From the NCBI RefSeq assembly GCF_021730305.1, contig NZ_CP032674.1, forward strand, positions 124,001 to 188,000: a stretch of 64,000 bases of DNA, given 5' to 3'. Below the pieces are notes generated by a model. It made no database searches. It had not been told where the DNA came from and saw only the letters and a program-made list of their open reading frames with translations. A program made the position numbers and the translations under genes. Origin of the DNA: Xanthobacter sp. YC-JY1 (GTDB taxonomy: Bacteria; Pseudomonadota; Alphaproteobacteria; Rhizobiales; Xanthobacteraceae). The stretch's first letter is position 1, and the number at the start of each line of letters is the position of its first letter. This document shows positions 17,810 through 26,496 of this stretch, piece by piece.

Positions 17810-18871
17810 TCACGTGTTGGGCAGGGACGGCGGGGTAGGTTCCTGTCGGCGGGGCGGCTTCGGCGCGGCGGCAAGGGTGCCGCCGGACCGCAGGCCGAAG
17901 GGCAGCCGCTCCACGCGGGGGGCGGCGCCGGTCTCGATCATCTCGAACAGCAGCTCCACCGCCTGTTCGCCCATGCGGCGGGTGGGGGTGTCCACGGTGG
18001 CGAGGCTCGGGCTCATGGCGCGGCCGAGGGCGATGCCGTCGAACCCGGCCACCGAGACGTCATCCGGCACGCGGATGCCGAGGTCGCGCAGCGCGCCGGT
18101 GACGGAGAGGGCCAGCAGATCGTTGGAGCACAGTGCGGCGGTGGGGGCGGATATGCCCCCGAACAGCCCGGCGAGCGCGGCGGCGTGGCTCGGCGCGTCG
18201 CCCAGATAGTCGAGTTCCAGCGGCGCGGCGGCATGGAGCCCGGCCTTCTCCATGGCCGCGCGATAGCCCTCATAGCGCCTGAGCGAGCGGTCGGAGGTGG
18301 CGAAGCGGCCGGCGAGATAGGCGATGTTGCGGTGGCCGGCTGCGATCATCGCCTCCGTCAGGGCGGAGGTGGCAGCCGCATTGTCCACGCACACGGCGGC
18401 GCGGGCATCGCCCTCCGGCTCGTTGTGGACGAGCACGAAGGGAATGCTCTCCGCCTCCAGCAGGTCGAGCGTCGCGTTGTGGCCGGCGCAGGCGACGGTG
18501 AGCACGAGGCCGGCGACATTCTGCGCCACCAGCGTTTCCACCAGCTCCGCCTCGGCGGCGGGCTCGTAGTCGGTGGCGGTGAGGAGCAGGGTGTGGCGGC
18601 GCTCGCGGGCGGCCGCCTGCATTCCCGCCACGGAGGCGGCGAAGACCGGATTGGTGAGGCTCGGAATCAGGACGCCGACGGTGCGGGTCTTGAGCGTCTT
18701 CAGCGCCCGGCCGATCTCGCTCGGGCGGAAGCCCAGCTCGTCGATGGCCGCACGGACCCGGGCCTCCACTTCGGCGCTGGTGGGAGCCGAGCGGTTGATG
18801 ACGCGGCTGACCGTCGCGATGGAGCAGCCCGCCCGTTCGGCGACGGTCCTGATGGTGACGATGCGCGGCAC
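17810..18871 (-). CDS. LacI family transcriptional regulator
   Basis: This 353-residue regulator has the LacI HTH and hinge at residues 5-55 (VAERAGCSIATVSRVINRS) and a periplasmic-binding-protein-like effector domain with VGVLIPSLTNPVFAA and DVSVAGFDGIALG. Its effector is presumably the transported solute or a breakdown product. It is the first gene of the operon with the binding protein, two permeases, ATPase and phosphodiesterase. A LacI-type operator lies 30 bp upstream of its start, so it probably represses itself and the transporter. The start at 18871 gives the standard short leader before the HTH. Confidence 0.92.
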   Translation of the reverse strand: MPRIVTIRTVAERAGCSIATVSRVINRSAPTSAEVEARVRAAIDELGFRPSEIGRALKTLKTRTVGVLIPSLTNPVFAASVAGMQAAARERRHTLLLTATDYEPAAEAELVETLVAQNVAGLVLTVACAGHNATLDLLEAESIPFVLVHNEPEGDARAAVCVDNAAATSALTEAMIAAGHRNIAYLAGRFATSDRSLRRYEGYRAAMEKAGLHAAAPLELDYLGDAPSHAAALAGLFGGISAPTAALCSNDLLALSVTGALRDLGIRVPDDVSVAGFDGIALGRAMSPSLATVDTPTRRMGEQAVELLFEMIETGAAPRVERLPFGLRSGGTLAAAPKPPRRQEPTPPSLPNT

Positions 18872-18900
18872 GTCCGACCCCGGTGGGCTCCAATGGAGCG

Positions 18901-18914
18901 TGAAACCGTTTTCA
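18901..18914 (-). promoter_or_regulatory. LacI-family operator
   Basis: TGAAACCGTTTTCA is a CG-centred near-palindrome (six of seven half-site positions match) of the form bound by LacI-family repressors. It lies 30 bp upstream of the lacI-type gene, where it would overlap the promoter. Confidence 0.7.
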
Positions 18915-18976
18915 GATCAATAGGTGCAACGCGCGACAGGCGTGTGACGGGCTGGGAGGGGACGGGAAATGCGGAC

Positions 18977-19002
18977 AGCGGGCGTGCCGAGGCACGCCCG
19001 CT
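18977..19002. terminator. Strong hairpin downstream of the Spy-like gene
   Basis: AGCGGGCGTGCC (18977-18988) and GGCACGCCCGCT (18991-19002) form a perfect 12-bp stem with a GA loop. It is 50 bp past the Spy-like stop codon. The following bases on the minus strand are only weakly T-rich, so it is a probable rather than certain terminator. Confidence 0.55.
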
Positions 19003-19052
19003 GCGGGGAAGGGAAGATCAAGGGCGGCGAGATTCCCTTCCTTCTCGTGGCC

Positions 19053-19652
19053 TCACGGACGCGCGGGTGGCGGCGTGGGGCGATCGGGGTGGCCGCCGAA
19101 CGGCACGCCGGGGGGCGGCGGAGGCGGCGGCAGAAGTGCGAATTCGAGGCGGCCCAGCTTCTCGATCTGGTCGGGCGAGAGGCGCGCCTTCAGGGCGTCC
19201 ACGGCCTTGAGGAGCCGGGTCCCGGCTTTGCCGGCCTCCTCGCTGCGCACGCCGAACGCGGTGACGAGGGAGAGCGGCGCAGCGCCGGGCTGAGGGGGCG
19301 GCGGCGGGGGCGGCAAGGCCTCCTGCAGCGCATCGGTGAAGTCGCGCCAGGCGTCCAGCTGGTTGGCGCGGATGCCGAGGGCGGTCTCGGCGGCGGCAAG
19401 GTGGCGGGCGAGGGTCAGCGGACCACCGATCGGTCCACCCCCCGGGCCATGGGGCGGGCCGAAGGGCATGGGCGGCGTATCCGGCCCGGCCGCGAACTGG
19501 TCCTGCGGGGGCATGTGGTCGTCCACCTTGGCGTATCCCGGCGAGGACACGATGAAACCGGCGACGGCCAGAATGCCGAGGGTCGCCCCGGCGAGAATGA
19601 GGGCCCGGAAACTCTGGCGCGGCGTCTTCCGTATCGGTGCGTTGCACGTCAT
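19053..19652 (-). CDS. Spy/CpxP-like (LTXXQ) periplasmic protein
   Basis: This 199-residue protein has an N-terminal membrane or signal segment ([18 protein letters not shown]). Its exported part has two LTXXQ-like helices: [18 protein letters not shown] and [16 protein letters not shown]. These repeats define the Spy/CpxP family of periplasmic chaperones and metal sensors. Three proline runs (PPPPPPP type) are unusual. AGGAGG is placed correctly before ATG 19652, which decides the start over the ATG at 19670. It is divergent from an OmpR-type regulator/kinase pair, an arrangement matching cpxP/cpxRA. It may therefore be target or accessory sensor of that system. Confidence 0.75.
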   Translation of the reverse strand: MTCNAPIRKTPRQSFRALILAGATLGILAVAGFIVSSPGYAKVDDHMPPQDQFAAGPDTPPMPFGPPHGPGGGPIGGPLTLARHLAAAETALGIRANQLDAWRDFTDALQEALPPPPPPPQPGAAPLSLVTAFGVRSEEAGKAGTRLLKAVDALKARLSPDQIEKLGRLEFALLPPPPPPPGVPFGGHPDRPTPPPARP

Positions 19653-19851
19653 GGCGTGCCTCCTGTCCATCAGGTTGCCGCGAGGATGGAGGCGGCTCGT
19701 AGCCAAATGAGGTCCGGGAGGTATCGCTACTTGTCCCGCCGGGCGGAATTTGTAACGCAATGTTGCCGGGCGCCCCGTGGCAATGCTGGGAAGCATGGAT
19801 GCGTGCGGCGGCGGGGGAGGCGGGATAGCATCGGTCCGAACGGAGGAACCG

Positions 19852-20574
19852 GTGCAACAGGACGGTCCGCATATTCTCGTCGTCGACGACGATCTCGAAA
19901 TCCGCAAGCTGCTCAGCCGCTATCTCGCCGCGCAGGGCTTCCGCGTGACCGCGGCCGGCGACGGGCGGGAGATGGACGAGAAGCTTACCACCCAGCGCAT
20001 CGATTTCGTGGTGCTGGATTTGATGCTGCCCGACGCCTCCGGCCTCGACCTCTGCCGTGCCCTGCGCGCCCGCTCGCGGGTGCCGGTGATCCTGCTCACC
20101 GCCCTGAAGGAGGACGTGGACCGCATCATCGGCCTCGAGATCGGGGCGGACGACTATCTCGGCAAGCCGTTCAATCCGCGGGAGCTGGTGGCCCGCATCC
20201 GCGCCGTCCTCAGGCGCACCAGCGTCACCGATCCCACGTCCTCCGCCGTGCGCGCCTACGGCTTCGCCGGCTTCCGCGCCGAGCCGGACCTGCGCCGCGT
20301 CACGGCGGCGGACGGCTCGGAGGTGCCCCTCACCGGGGCCGAGTTCGACCTGCTGATGGCGTTTCTGGAGCGGCCCGGCCGCATCCTCTCCCGCGATCAG
20401 CTGCTCGACATCACCCGCGGGCGGGAGGCCGGCCCGTTCGACCGCTCGGTGGATGTGCTGGTCAGCCGGCTCAGGCGCAAGCTCGGCGACCAGGGCGCGT
20501 TCCAGATCCTGAAGACGCTGCGCAACGGCGGCTACCAGCTCTCCGTGCGGGTGGACATCGAGGAGGCGCCGTGA
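19852..20574 (+). CDS. OmpR/PhoB-type response regulator
   Basis: This 240-residue regulator has a receiver domain with acidic pocket D12-D14 (VDDD), phospho-acceptor D56 (VVLDLMLP) and the conserved Lys in [10 protein letters not shown] winged-helix Trans_Reg_C domain follows ([24 protein letters not shown], then [14 protein letters not shown]). The likely start is GTG 19852, because GGAGGA sits 4-9 bases before it and the receiver fold begins at once; an upstream ATG at 19777 has no such site. The stop overlaps the kinase GTG by 4 bp. It probably controls the divergent Spy-like gene. Confidence 0.9.
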   Translation: MQQDGPHILVVDDDLEIRKLLSRYLAAQGFRVTAAGDGREMDEKLTTQRIDFVVLDLMLPDASGLDLCRALRARSRVPVILLTALKEDVDRIIGLEIGADDYLGKPFNPRELVARIRAVLRRTSVTDPTSSAVRAYGFAGFRAEPDLRRVTAADGSEVPLTGAEFDLLMAFLERPGRILSRDQLLDITRGREAGPFDRSVDVLVSRLRRKLGDQGAFQILKTLRNGGYQLSVRVDIEEAP

Positions 20575-21920
20575 GGACCCTGCGCGCCCAGGTCACCGCC
20601 ATCCTCGTGGTGGCGGTGCTGGTGGTGATCGCGCTGGCGAACGGAGCGTCCTTCTTCATCGCCCGCCCCCAATGGCCGCCCTTCGGCGACCATGGCACCC
20701 ATGCCGCCGACCTGCTCCTCATGGCCGATCTGGCGGCAGCCGTTCCGCAGGGCACCGAGGTCCGGTCGCAAATCGGCGCGGCGCTGCTGCGGCACGACCC
20801 GCCCGCGGGCGACATCGATCCGGTTGAGACGCGGCTGATGAGCGAGGCGCTGGCTCGGCTCGGCTCCACCTTGCCCGTCCAGGTGCTGCGTCGCCCACCG
20901 CCGTCCGGGCCGCCGGGTTCCGCCCCTCCTGACGATCCCGGCCCCGACGGCGCGGCGGGGGTTACGGCTCTGCGGTTGCCGGACGGGCGTTGGCTGGTGG
21001 TGGATGGCCGCCGGCCGCCCCGTCCGCCGCCCGGCCCGCCTGGCGGTGCGGTGGGCTTTGCGGTGTGGCTTGCCTTCATGATCCTCGGCGTCACCGGGGT
21101 CGTCATCCTCGCCGTGCACCGCCTCACCCGTCCGCTGGCACTGGTGGAGGAGGCGGCGCGGCGCATCGGTCCCGATGGCGAACTGCCCGTGCTGCCCGAA
21201 CGGGGGCCGACCGAGGTGCGCGCCGCGGCCGCCGCCATCAATCGGCTCTCGGCGCGGCTGAAGGCCTCCATGGACAGCCGGATGCGCATCGTCGCCGGCG
21301 CGGCCCATGATCTGCGCACGCCCCTCACGCGCATGCGCCTGCGCGCCGAATTCATCCCGGATGAGGAGGAGCGCGCCCAGTGGCTCTCCGACCTCGCGGA
21401 GCTGGACCGCATCGCCGACAGCGCCATCCGCCTCGTGCGCGAGGAGGTGGAGGGCGGCACGCTGGAGACGGTGCGCATCGACCGCCTCGCCGCCGACGTG
21501 GCGATGGAATTGAAAGAGATCGGGCTCGCCGTCGCCCTCCTCGCCGCGGTGCCGGCCTATGTGGCGGGGCGGCCATTGTCGCTCAAGCGCGCGGTGCGCA
21601 ACCTCGCGGTCAATGCCGCCACCCATGGCGGCGGCGCGCGGCTCGCCGTCAGCGCCGATGCGGAGCGGGTGGTGCTGGTGATCGAGGATGATGGCCCCGG
21701 CATTCCCGAGGCCTTGATGGGGCAGGTGTTCGAGCCGTTCTTCCGGGTCGACCCGGCGCGGCAGGTGAAGATCCCCGGGGCGGGCCTGGGCCTTGCCATC
21801 GCCAACGAGATCATCGGCCGCCATGGCGGGCGGCTCACCCTCTCGAACCGTCCCGGGGGCGGCCTGTTGCAGCGGGTGGAATTGCCGGCGGCCGAGGCGG
21901 GGCAGGACGCCGACGCGTGA
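20571..21920 (+). CDS. Sensor histidine kinase with proline-rich periplasmic domain
   Basis: This 449-residue kinase starts with GTG inside the regulator's stop (GTGA overlap). Its layout is an N-terminal membrane helix (VTAILVVAVLVVIALAN), a periplasmic domain of about 140 residues with two proline-rich stretches (RRPPPSGPPG and PPRPPPGPPGG), a second membrane helix and HAMP region. Then come HisKA (AGAAHDLRTPLTRMRL) and HATPase_c with N, G1 and G2 boxes (NLAVNAATHG, DDGPGIP, GAGLGLAIANEI). It should phosphorylate the OmpR-type partner. The stimulus is unknown; periplasmic stress or metal is suggested by the neighbouring Spy-like protein. Confidence 0.9.
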   Translation: MRTLRAQVTAILVVAVLVVIALANGASFFIARPQWPPFGDHGTHAADLLLMADLAAAVPQGTEVRSQIGAALLRHDPPAGDIDPVETRLMSEALARLGSTLPVQVLRRPPPSGPPGSAPPDDPGPDGAAGVTALRLPDGRWLVVDGRRPPRPPPGPPGGAVGFAVWLAFMILGVTGVVILAVHRLTRPLALVEEAARRIGPDGELPVLPERGPTEVRAAAAAINRLSARLKASMDSRMRIVAGAAHDLRTPLTRMRLRAEFIPDEEERAQWLSDLAELDRIADSAIRLVREEVEGGTLETVRIDRLAADVAMELKEIGLAVALLAAVPAYVAGRPLSLKRAVRNLAVNAATHGGGARLAVSADAERVVLVIEDDGPGIPEALMGQVFEPFFRVDPARQVKIPGAGLGLAIANEIIGRHGGRLTLSNRPGGGLLQRVELPAAEAGQDADA

Positions 21921-21927
21921 TCGGGCG

Positions 21928-21982
21928 CCCGGCCGCCTTCGGCCGGGGCTGATATCAGGGGAGAGGCCGGGCCGACCTCTCC
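21928..21982. terminator. Two hairpins between converging kinase and hbd genes
   Basis: CCCGGCCG/CGGCCGGG (21928-21947, loop CCTT) and GGAGAGG/CCTCTCC (21960-21982) lie in the 72-bp gap between converging genes. Neither has a long U-tract, so they are plausible but not certain terminators. Confidence 0.45.
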
Positions 21983-21992
21983 ATCCCGAGCC

Positions 21993-22874
21993 TCAGCGGG
22001 TGGGGACGGGCTTCTCGCCGCGATAGTCGTAGAAGCCGCGCTGCGTCTTGCGGCCGAGCCAGCCGGCCTCGACATACTTCACCAGCAGCGGGCAGGGCCG
22101 GTACTTGGAATCGGCGAGGCCCTCGTGCAGCACCTGCATCACCGCGAGGCAGGTATCGAGGCCGATGAAGTCGGCGAGCTGCAGCGGACCCATGGGGTGG
22201 TTCGCGCCAAGCTTCATGGCGCGATCGATGGAATCCACCGAGCCCACGCCCTCATAGAGGGTGTAGATCGCCTCGTTGATCATCGGCAGCAGGATGCGGT
22301 TGACGATGAAGGCCGGGAAGTCCTCGGCCACCGCATAGGTCTTGTGCAGGCGGGTGACGAAGGTCTTGGAGGCCTCGAAGGTCTCGTCGTCGGTGGCGAT
22401 GCCGCGCACCAGCTCGACCAGCTCCATCAGCGGCACCGGATTCATGAAGTGAATGCCGATGAAGCGCTCCGGCCGGTCGGTGGCGGCGGCGAGGCGGGTG
22501 ATGGAGATGGAGGAGGTGTTGGAGGCGAGAATCGCCTCCGGCTTCACCACCTGGCACAGCGCGGAGAAGATCTTGCGCTTCACCTCTTCCCGCTCGGTGG
22601 CCGATTCGATCACGAGGTCGCAGTCGGCGAGGTCCTCGGTCTTGTCCGCGGCGACGATGCGGGCGAGGGCTTCCTGCCGGTCGGTCTCGGACACGGAGCC
22701 CTTCGCCACCTGCTTGGCCATGTTGCCATTGATGGTGGCGAGGCCGGAGCGGATGCGGTCGGGGTCCGCGTCGTTCAGCGCCACGTCGTAGCCGGCGAGC
22801 GCGCACACGTGCGCGATGCCGTTGCCCATCTGGCCTGCGCCGATGACCCCGACCTTCTTGATCTCGAGCGGCAT
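21993..22874 (-). CDS. 3-hydroxybutyryl-CoA dehydrogenase
   Basis: This 293-residue NAD-dependent dehydrogenase has the Rossmann motif GVIGAGQMGNGIAHVCALAGYDV at the N-terminus and the family signature HFMNPVPLMELVELVRG near residues 140-157. The catalytic His is in that signature. The C-terminal domain carries NHPMGPLQLADFIGLDTCLAV. It interconverts acetoacetyl-CoA and 3-hydroxybutyryl-CoA in butyrate or PHB-related metabolism. It is 90 bp downstream of etfA on the same strand, and electron-transfer flavoprotein next to an acyl-CoA enzyme is a common arrangement. A hairpin in the gap may reduce read-through. Confidence 0.93.
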   Translation of the reverse strand: MPLEIKKVGVIGAGQMGNGIAHVCALAGYDVALNDADPDRIRSGLATINGNMAKQVAKGSVSETDRQEALARIVAADKTEDLADCDLVIESATEREEVKRKIFSALCQVVKPEAILASNTSSISITRLAAATDRPERFIGIHFMNPVPLMELVELVRGIATDDETFEASKTFVTRLHKTYAVAEDFPAFIVNRILLPMINEAIYTLYEGVGSVDSIDRAMKLGANHPMGPLQLADFIGLDTCLAVMQVLHEGLADSKYRPCPLLVKYVEAGWLGRKTQRGFYDYRGEKPVPTR

Positions 22875-22926
22875 GATTCTCTCGTTTCGCCTTGTTTGCC
22901 GGTGACCGGGGCGGGCATCCCCGAAA

Positions 22927-22953
22927 CTGCGGCCGGTGGTTCTCCGGCCGCAG
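22927..22953 (-). terminator. Hairpin downstream of etfA
   Basis: CTGCGGCCGG (22927-22936) and CCGGCCGCAG (22944-22953) form a perfect 10-bp stem. On the minus strand it is followed by TTTCGGGG, so it is a moderate intrinsic terminator between etfBA and the dehydrogenase gene. Confidence 0.55.
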
Positions 22954-22964
22954 CCAGAATGATC

Positions 22965-23909
22965 CTATCCCTTAACCTTGGCGATTTCCGCCTTGAGTTC
23001 GGGGATGACGGTGTTGATATCGCCGACGAGGCCGTAGTCGGCCACCTGGAAGATGGGGGCCTCCTCGTCCTTGTTGACGGCGACGATGACCTTGGAGTCC
23101 TTCATGCCGGCGAGGTGCTGGATGGCGCCGGAGATGCCGAGGGCGATGTAGAGCTCGGGGGCGACGACCTTGCCGGTCTGGCCCACCTGCCAGTCGTTCG
23201 GGGCATAGCCCGCATCCACCGCGGCGCGCGAGGCGCCCACCGCCGCGCCCAGGGCGTCAGCCAAAGGCTCGATCAGCTCGGCGAACTTCTCCCGCGAGCC
23301 CACCGCGCGGCCGCCCGACACGATGATCTTCGCGGCGGTCAGCTCGGGACGGTCGGAGGCGGCGATGCTCTCTTCCACGAAGGTGGAGAGCGCCGGATCG
23401 GACGCCGCGCCAACGGTCTCGATGGCGGCCGCGCCGCCCTCGGGCGTGGCGGCGAAGGAGGCGGTGCGCACCGTCACGACCTTCTTCGCGTCGTTGGACT
23501 TCACCGTCTGGATGGCGTTGCCGGCATAGATGGGCCGTTCGAACGTGTCGGGCGCCACCACCTTGATGATGTCGGACACCTGCATCACGTCCAGCAAAGC
23601 GGCGACGCGCGGCAGCACGTTCTTGGCGCTGGCGGTGGAGGGGCCGACGATGGCGTCGTAGGACCCGGCCAGCGAGACGACCAGCGCCGCCAGCGGCTCG
23701 GCGAGACGGTGGGCATAGAGCGCGTCGTCGGCGAGCAGCACCTTCTCGACGCCCGAGAGCTTCGCGGCGGCCTCGGCCACGCCCTTGGCGTTCTGGCCGG
23801 CCACCAGCACGTGCACGGGGGACCCGAGCGCGGCGGCGGCGGTGAGGGCCTTGGCGGTGACGCCGTTGAGGGCCGAATTGTCGTGTTCGGCAATGAGCAG
23901 AACGGCCAT
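22965..23909 (-). CDS. etfA: Electron transfer flavoprotein, alpha subunit
   Basis: This 314-residue subunit begins [29 protein letters not shown], typical of ETF-alpha. Its C-terminal FAD domain includes [71 protein letters not shown], the standard FAD-binding region. With the beta subunit it carries electrons from acyl-CoA dehydrogenases to ETF-quinone oxidoreductase. The length and sequence fit the housekeeping group 1 proteins rather than FixB. Its ATG overlaps the etfB stop by one base (TGATG). Confidence 0.95.
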   Translation of the reverse strand: MAVLLIAEHDNSALNGVTAKALTAAAALGSPVHVLVAGQNAKGVAEAAAKLSGVEKVLLADDALYAHRLAEPLAALVVSLAGSYDAIVGPSTASAKNVLPRVAALLDVMQVSDIIKVVAPDTFERPIYAGNAIQTVKSNDAKKVVTVRTASFAATPEGGAAAIETVGAASDPALSTFVEESIAASDRPELTAAKIIVSGGRAVGSREKFAELIEPLADALGAAVGASRAAVDAGYAPNDWQVGQTGKVVAPELYIALGISGAIQHLAGMKDSKVIVAVNKDEEAPIFQVADYGLVGDINTVIPELKAEIAKVKG

Positions 23910-24664
23910 CAGATCACCCCCGCCTCGTCCTTGAGCTTCGCCACCAGCTCGGCCACCGAGCCCACCTTCACGCCCGCCTTGCGGCCGGCCGGCTCCTGGG
24001 TCTTCAGCACCTCGAGCCGCGGGGCGACGTCGACGCCGTAATCGGCCGGCGTCTTCTCGCCGATGGGCTTCTTCTTCGCCTTCATGATGTTGGGAAGCGA
24101 GGCGTAGCGCGGCTCGTTGAGGCGCAGGTCCGTGGTGACGATGGCCGGGCCGTTGAGCTTGAGGGTCTGCAGGCCGCCGTCGATCTCGCGGGTGACGACC
24201 ACGCCGCCGTCTTCCACCACGACCTTGGAGGCGAAGGTGGCCTGAGGCCAGCCGAGCAGCGCCGCCAGCATCTGGCCGGTCTGGTTGCAGTCGTCGTCGA
24301 TGGCCTGCTTGCCGAGGATCACGAGGCCGGGGGCTTCCTCGCCCACCACGCCCTTGAGGATCTTGGCGACGGCGAGCGGCTCGACCACGCCATCGGTCTT
24401 CACCAGAATGCCGCGATCGGCGCCCATGGCCAGCGCCGTGCGCAGCGTCTCGGAGGCCTGGGCCGGTCCGATGGACACCGCCACAACCTCGGTCGCCTTG
24501 CCGGCTTCCTTGAGGCGCAGCGCCTCTTCCACCGCGATCTCGTCGAACGGGTTCATGGACATCTTGACGTTCGCAAGCTCCACGCCCGACCCGTCAGACT
24601 TCACACGAACCTTAACGTTGTAATCCACCACCCGCTTAACGGGCACCAGGATCTTCATCGACAC
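23909..24664 (-). CDS. etfB: Electron transfer flavoprotein, beta subunit
   Basis: This 251-residue subunit starts [25 protein letters not shown] after a one-residue-shifted initiator (MSMKIL). It contains the AMP-binding region [27 protein letters not shown] and the recognition-loop segment [21 protein letters not shown]. It pairs with EtfA in electron transfer from fatty-acid oxidation. It is first in the etfBA transcript, and the 126-bp gap before the rhomboid gene presumably holds its promoter. Confidence 0.95.
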   Translation of the reverse strand: MSMKILVPVKRVVDYNVKVRVKSDGSGVELANVKMSMNPFDEIAVEEALRLKEAGKATEVVAVSIGPAQASETLRTALAMGADRGILVKTDGVVEPLAVAKILKGVVGEEAPGLVILGKQAIDDDCNQTGQMLAALLGWPQATFASKVVVEDGGVVVTREIDGGLQTLKLNGPAIVTTDLRLNEPRYASLPNIMKAKKKPIGEKTPADYGVDVAPRLEVLKTQEPAGRKAGVKVGSVAELVAKLKDEAGVI

Positions 24665-24790
24665 ACGCTCCCCGTTCCCGAAATCTCGACCGGCGGTCGC
24701 AAAATCCGCCGATGATCGTGACTTCCGCTCTTATCCCTGCATTGCAGCATTTCTTGCGGGCGGGCAACGTAGGAGGGGCCAGAAAGTGTG

Positions 24791-25522
24791 TCAACGCTCG
24801 CTCCGGCGCGGCGTTCGGACGCTCGGCACGCCGGAGGGATCGCGATCGAACAGGGCGACGCCCGGCCGGCGCATCAGCGCCACCAGCACGGCTCCGGCGA
24901 GAAAGCCGCCCACGTGCGCCCACCACGCCGTCTCCTGGTCCGAGCTCGACAAGATCTGCCACACCTGAAGGCCGAACCACGCGCCGATGGCCCAGTAGGC
25001 GGGTACCCGCAGCGGGATCTTCATCAGCACCAGCGCCCACAGGCGGATGTTCGGGTGCAGCACCAGATAGGCCGCGATCACCCCGGCCACCGCCCCGGAC
25101 GCCCCCACCAGCGGCGCCTCCGACCCCGGTTCGGCCACCACATGGACCAGCCCGGCGACGACCCCGCACAGCAGGTAGAAAATGAGGAAGCGGCCATGGC
25201 CCATGGCGTCCTCCACATTGTCGGCGAACACCAGCAGGAAGGCCATGTTGCCGATAAGGTGGAGCCAGCCGCCGTGCAGGAACATGTAGCTGACGAGGGT
25301 GAGGGCCGGCGGCAGCCGCTCATAACCCTCGGGCAGGATGGCGATGCCGCTCACCACGGCGGGAATGGCGCCGAAGCCGAGCACGCCGGCCTCGCTCACC
25401 GGCCCGAACGCACCACGCTGGAGCGCGACGAACACGAACACGTTCAGCGCGACGAGCCCCCACGTGACGTAGGGGCGGCGCACATGCTCCAGCGGGTTGG
25501 CATCGGCGATTGGAACGAACAT
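24791..25522 (-). CDS. Rhomboid family intramembrane serine protease
   Basis: This 243-residue membrane protein has about six helices. The first helix follows HVRRPYVTWGLVALNVFVFVAL. The loop-2 motif HGGWLHLIGNMAFLLVFADNVED is the rhomboid HxxxN region. The catalytic Ser sits in VGASGAVAGVIAAYL and the catalytic His in WWAHVGGFLAGA. All key residues for intramembrane proteolysis are present. The C-terminus is a basic cytoplasmic tail. The substrates are unknown. It lies between etfB and a repeated palindrome without close operon partners. Confidence 0.92.
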   Translation of the reverse strand: MFVPIADANPLEHVRRPYVTWGLVALNVFVFVALQRGAFGPVSEAGVLGFGAIPAVVSGIAILPEGYERLPPALTLVSYMFLHGGWLHLIGNMAFLLVFADNVEDAMGHGRFLIFYLLCGVVAGLVHVVAEPGSEAPLVGASGAVAGVIAAYLVLHPNIRLWALVLMKIPLRVPAYWAIGAWFGLQVWQILSSSDQETAWWAHVGGFLAGAVLVALMRRPGVALFDRDPSGVPSVRTPRRSER

Positions 25523-25580
25523 CAGACGGTCCCGGGGACTCGTCTGCCGCCCGCGGCCGTCCTGTCCCGTTACGGCAAGC

Positions 25581-25650
25581 TTAGAGCATTTTCGCGCGAA
25601 GTGGATACCGGCGCGCGTGGAGAAAATGCGTCAACTCAATACCCTAGAGC
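25581..25650. repeat. Rhizobiales-type intergenic palindromic repeat
   Basis: The stretch TTAGAGCATTTTC at 25581-25593 and its partner GAGAAAATGCG at 25620-25630 enclose GAAGTGGATACCGG. The outer TTAGAGCA is echoed by CTAGAGCA at 25643-25650. This AGAGCATTTTC...GAAGTGGATACCGG...GAAAATGCG form is a common dispersed intergenic element in Rhizobiales genomes. Only one copy is seen in this window. Confidence 0.7.
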
Positions 25651-25680
25651 AGGGGGATCGCTGCGGTGACCGGGGCGGCG

Positions 25681-26277
25681 TCAGGTCCGGCTCGCGCCCG
25701 GCACCCACAGCACGTCCGCGGCGCCGCGCGCATTGGCGTAGCGGCCGGCGACGAACAGGAGGTCCGACAGCCGGTTCACGTAGTGCAGCGCCGGCGCACC
25801 CACCGCGCCCTCTCCCACCGTGCCTTCGCCCTGGTGCGACAATGCGACCATGATGCGCTCGGCCCGCCGGCAGATGGTGCGGGCGAGGTGGAGGTGGGCG
25901 GATGCGGCCGTTCCCGCTGGCAGCACGAAGGAGGTGAGGGGGGAGAGTTCAGCATTGAGGAGGTCGATGTCGTCCTCCAGCCGCTTCACCTGCGCCGGCA
26001 CGATGCGCAGGCTCGCGCCCTGCTCCTCGTTGGCCGCGGGCGGCACGCAGAGGTCGGCGCCGAGATCGAACAGGTCGTTCTGGATGCGCACCAGGATGGC
26101 TTCGAGCAAAGGCTCGCCGGAGAGGTGGAGCCGGGCGATGCCGAGGGCGGCGTTGGTCTCATCCACCGCGCCATAGGCCTCGACGCGCAGGTCGTATTTG
26201 GGCACGCGCTTGCCGGTGCCGAGGCCCGTGGTGCCGTCATCTCCGGTGCGGGTGTAGATCTTGTTCAGCTTGACCAT
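25681..26277 (-). CDS. Cob(I)yrinic acid a,c-diamide adenosyltransferase, PduO type
   Basis: This 198-residue protein adds the adenosyl group of ATP to cobalamin, making coenzyme B12. The N-terminal ATP loop KIYTRTGDDGTTGLGTGKRVPK is diagnostic of the PduO family. AVDETNAALGIARLH and the C-terminal helix ARTICRRAERIMVALSHQGE (with RRAER) complete the active site. LHYVNRLSDLLFVAGRYAN is also conserved. It lies 5 bp downstream of a small membrane-protein gene. The corrinoid pathway shares 5-aminolevulinate, made by hemA above. Confidence 0.94.
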   Translation of the reverse strand: MVKLNKIYTRTGDDGTTGLGTGKRVPKYDLRVEAYGAVDETNAALGIARLHLSGEPLLEAILVRIQNDLFDLGADLCVPPAANEEQGASLRIVPAQVKRLEDDIDLLNAELSPLTSFVLPAGTAASAHLHLARTICRRAERIMVALSHQGEGTVGEGAVGAPALHYVNRLSDLLFVAGRYANARGAADVLWVPGASRT

Positions 26278-26282
26278 GACCG

Positions 26283-26477
26283 TCAGCGACCCATGGCGAA
26301 GATGGTGGCCATGACGATGATGATGGCGAGGAACTGGAACAGCACGCGCATCTGCATCAGCTTCTGCGAGCGTTGCGGCGAGCCGCCCGAGGCGAAGTTG
26401 AACAGGCCGAGGAAGAGCACGCCGGCCACCAGCGCCAGCGCGAGCGGGATGAACAGAAAGACCGACCAGTGCACCAT
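26283..26477 (-). CDS. Small twin-transmembrane (HIG1-like) protein
   Basis: This 64-residue protein has two membrane helices (FLFIPLALALVAGVLFLGLF and VLFQFLAIIIVMATIFAMG) joined by a loop with QRSQKLMQMRV. The pattern of a short Gly/Ser turn, SxxLMxxRV and then the second helix fits the HIG1-like twin-transmembrane proteins of alphaproteobacteria. Relatives associate with respiratory oxidases. GGGAGGAAA precedes ATG 26477, so the in-frame upstream methionine at 26522 is rejected. It lies between the tspO-like and adenosyltransferase genes, all on the minus strand. Confidence 0.75.
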   Translation of the reverse strand: MVHWSVFLFIPLALALVAGVLFLGLFNFASGGSPQRSQKLMQMRVLFQFLAIIIVMATIFAMGR

Positions 26478-26496
26478 CTTCGTTTCCTCCCGGCGC

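Noticed and set aside
15293-19210. A 1305-codon open frame on the plus strand
   Set aside because: It runs antisense across the ABC importer operon, whose proteins have clear families. The frame has no recognisable domain.
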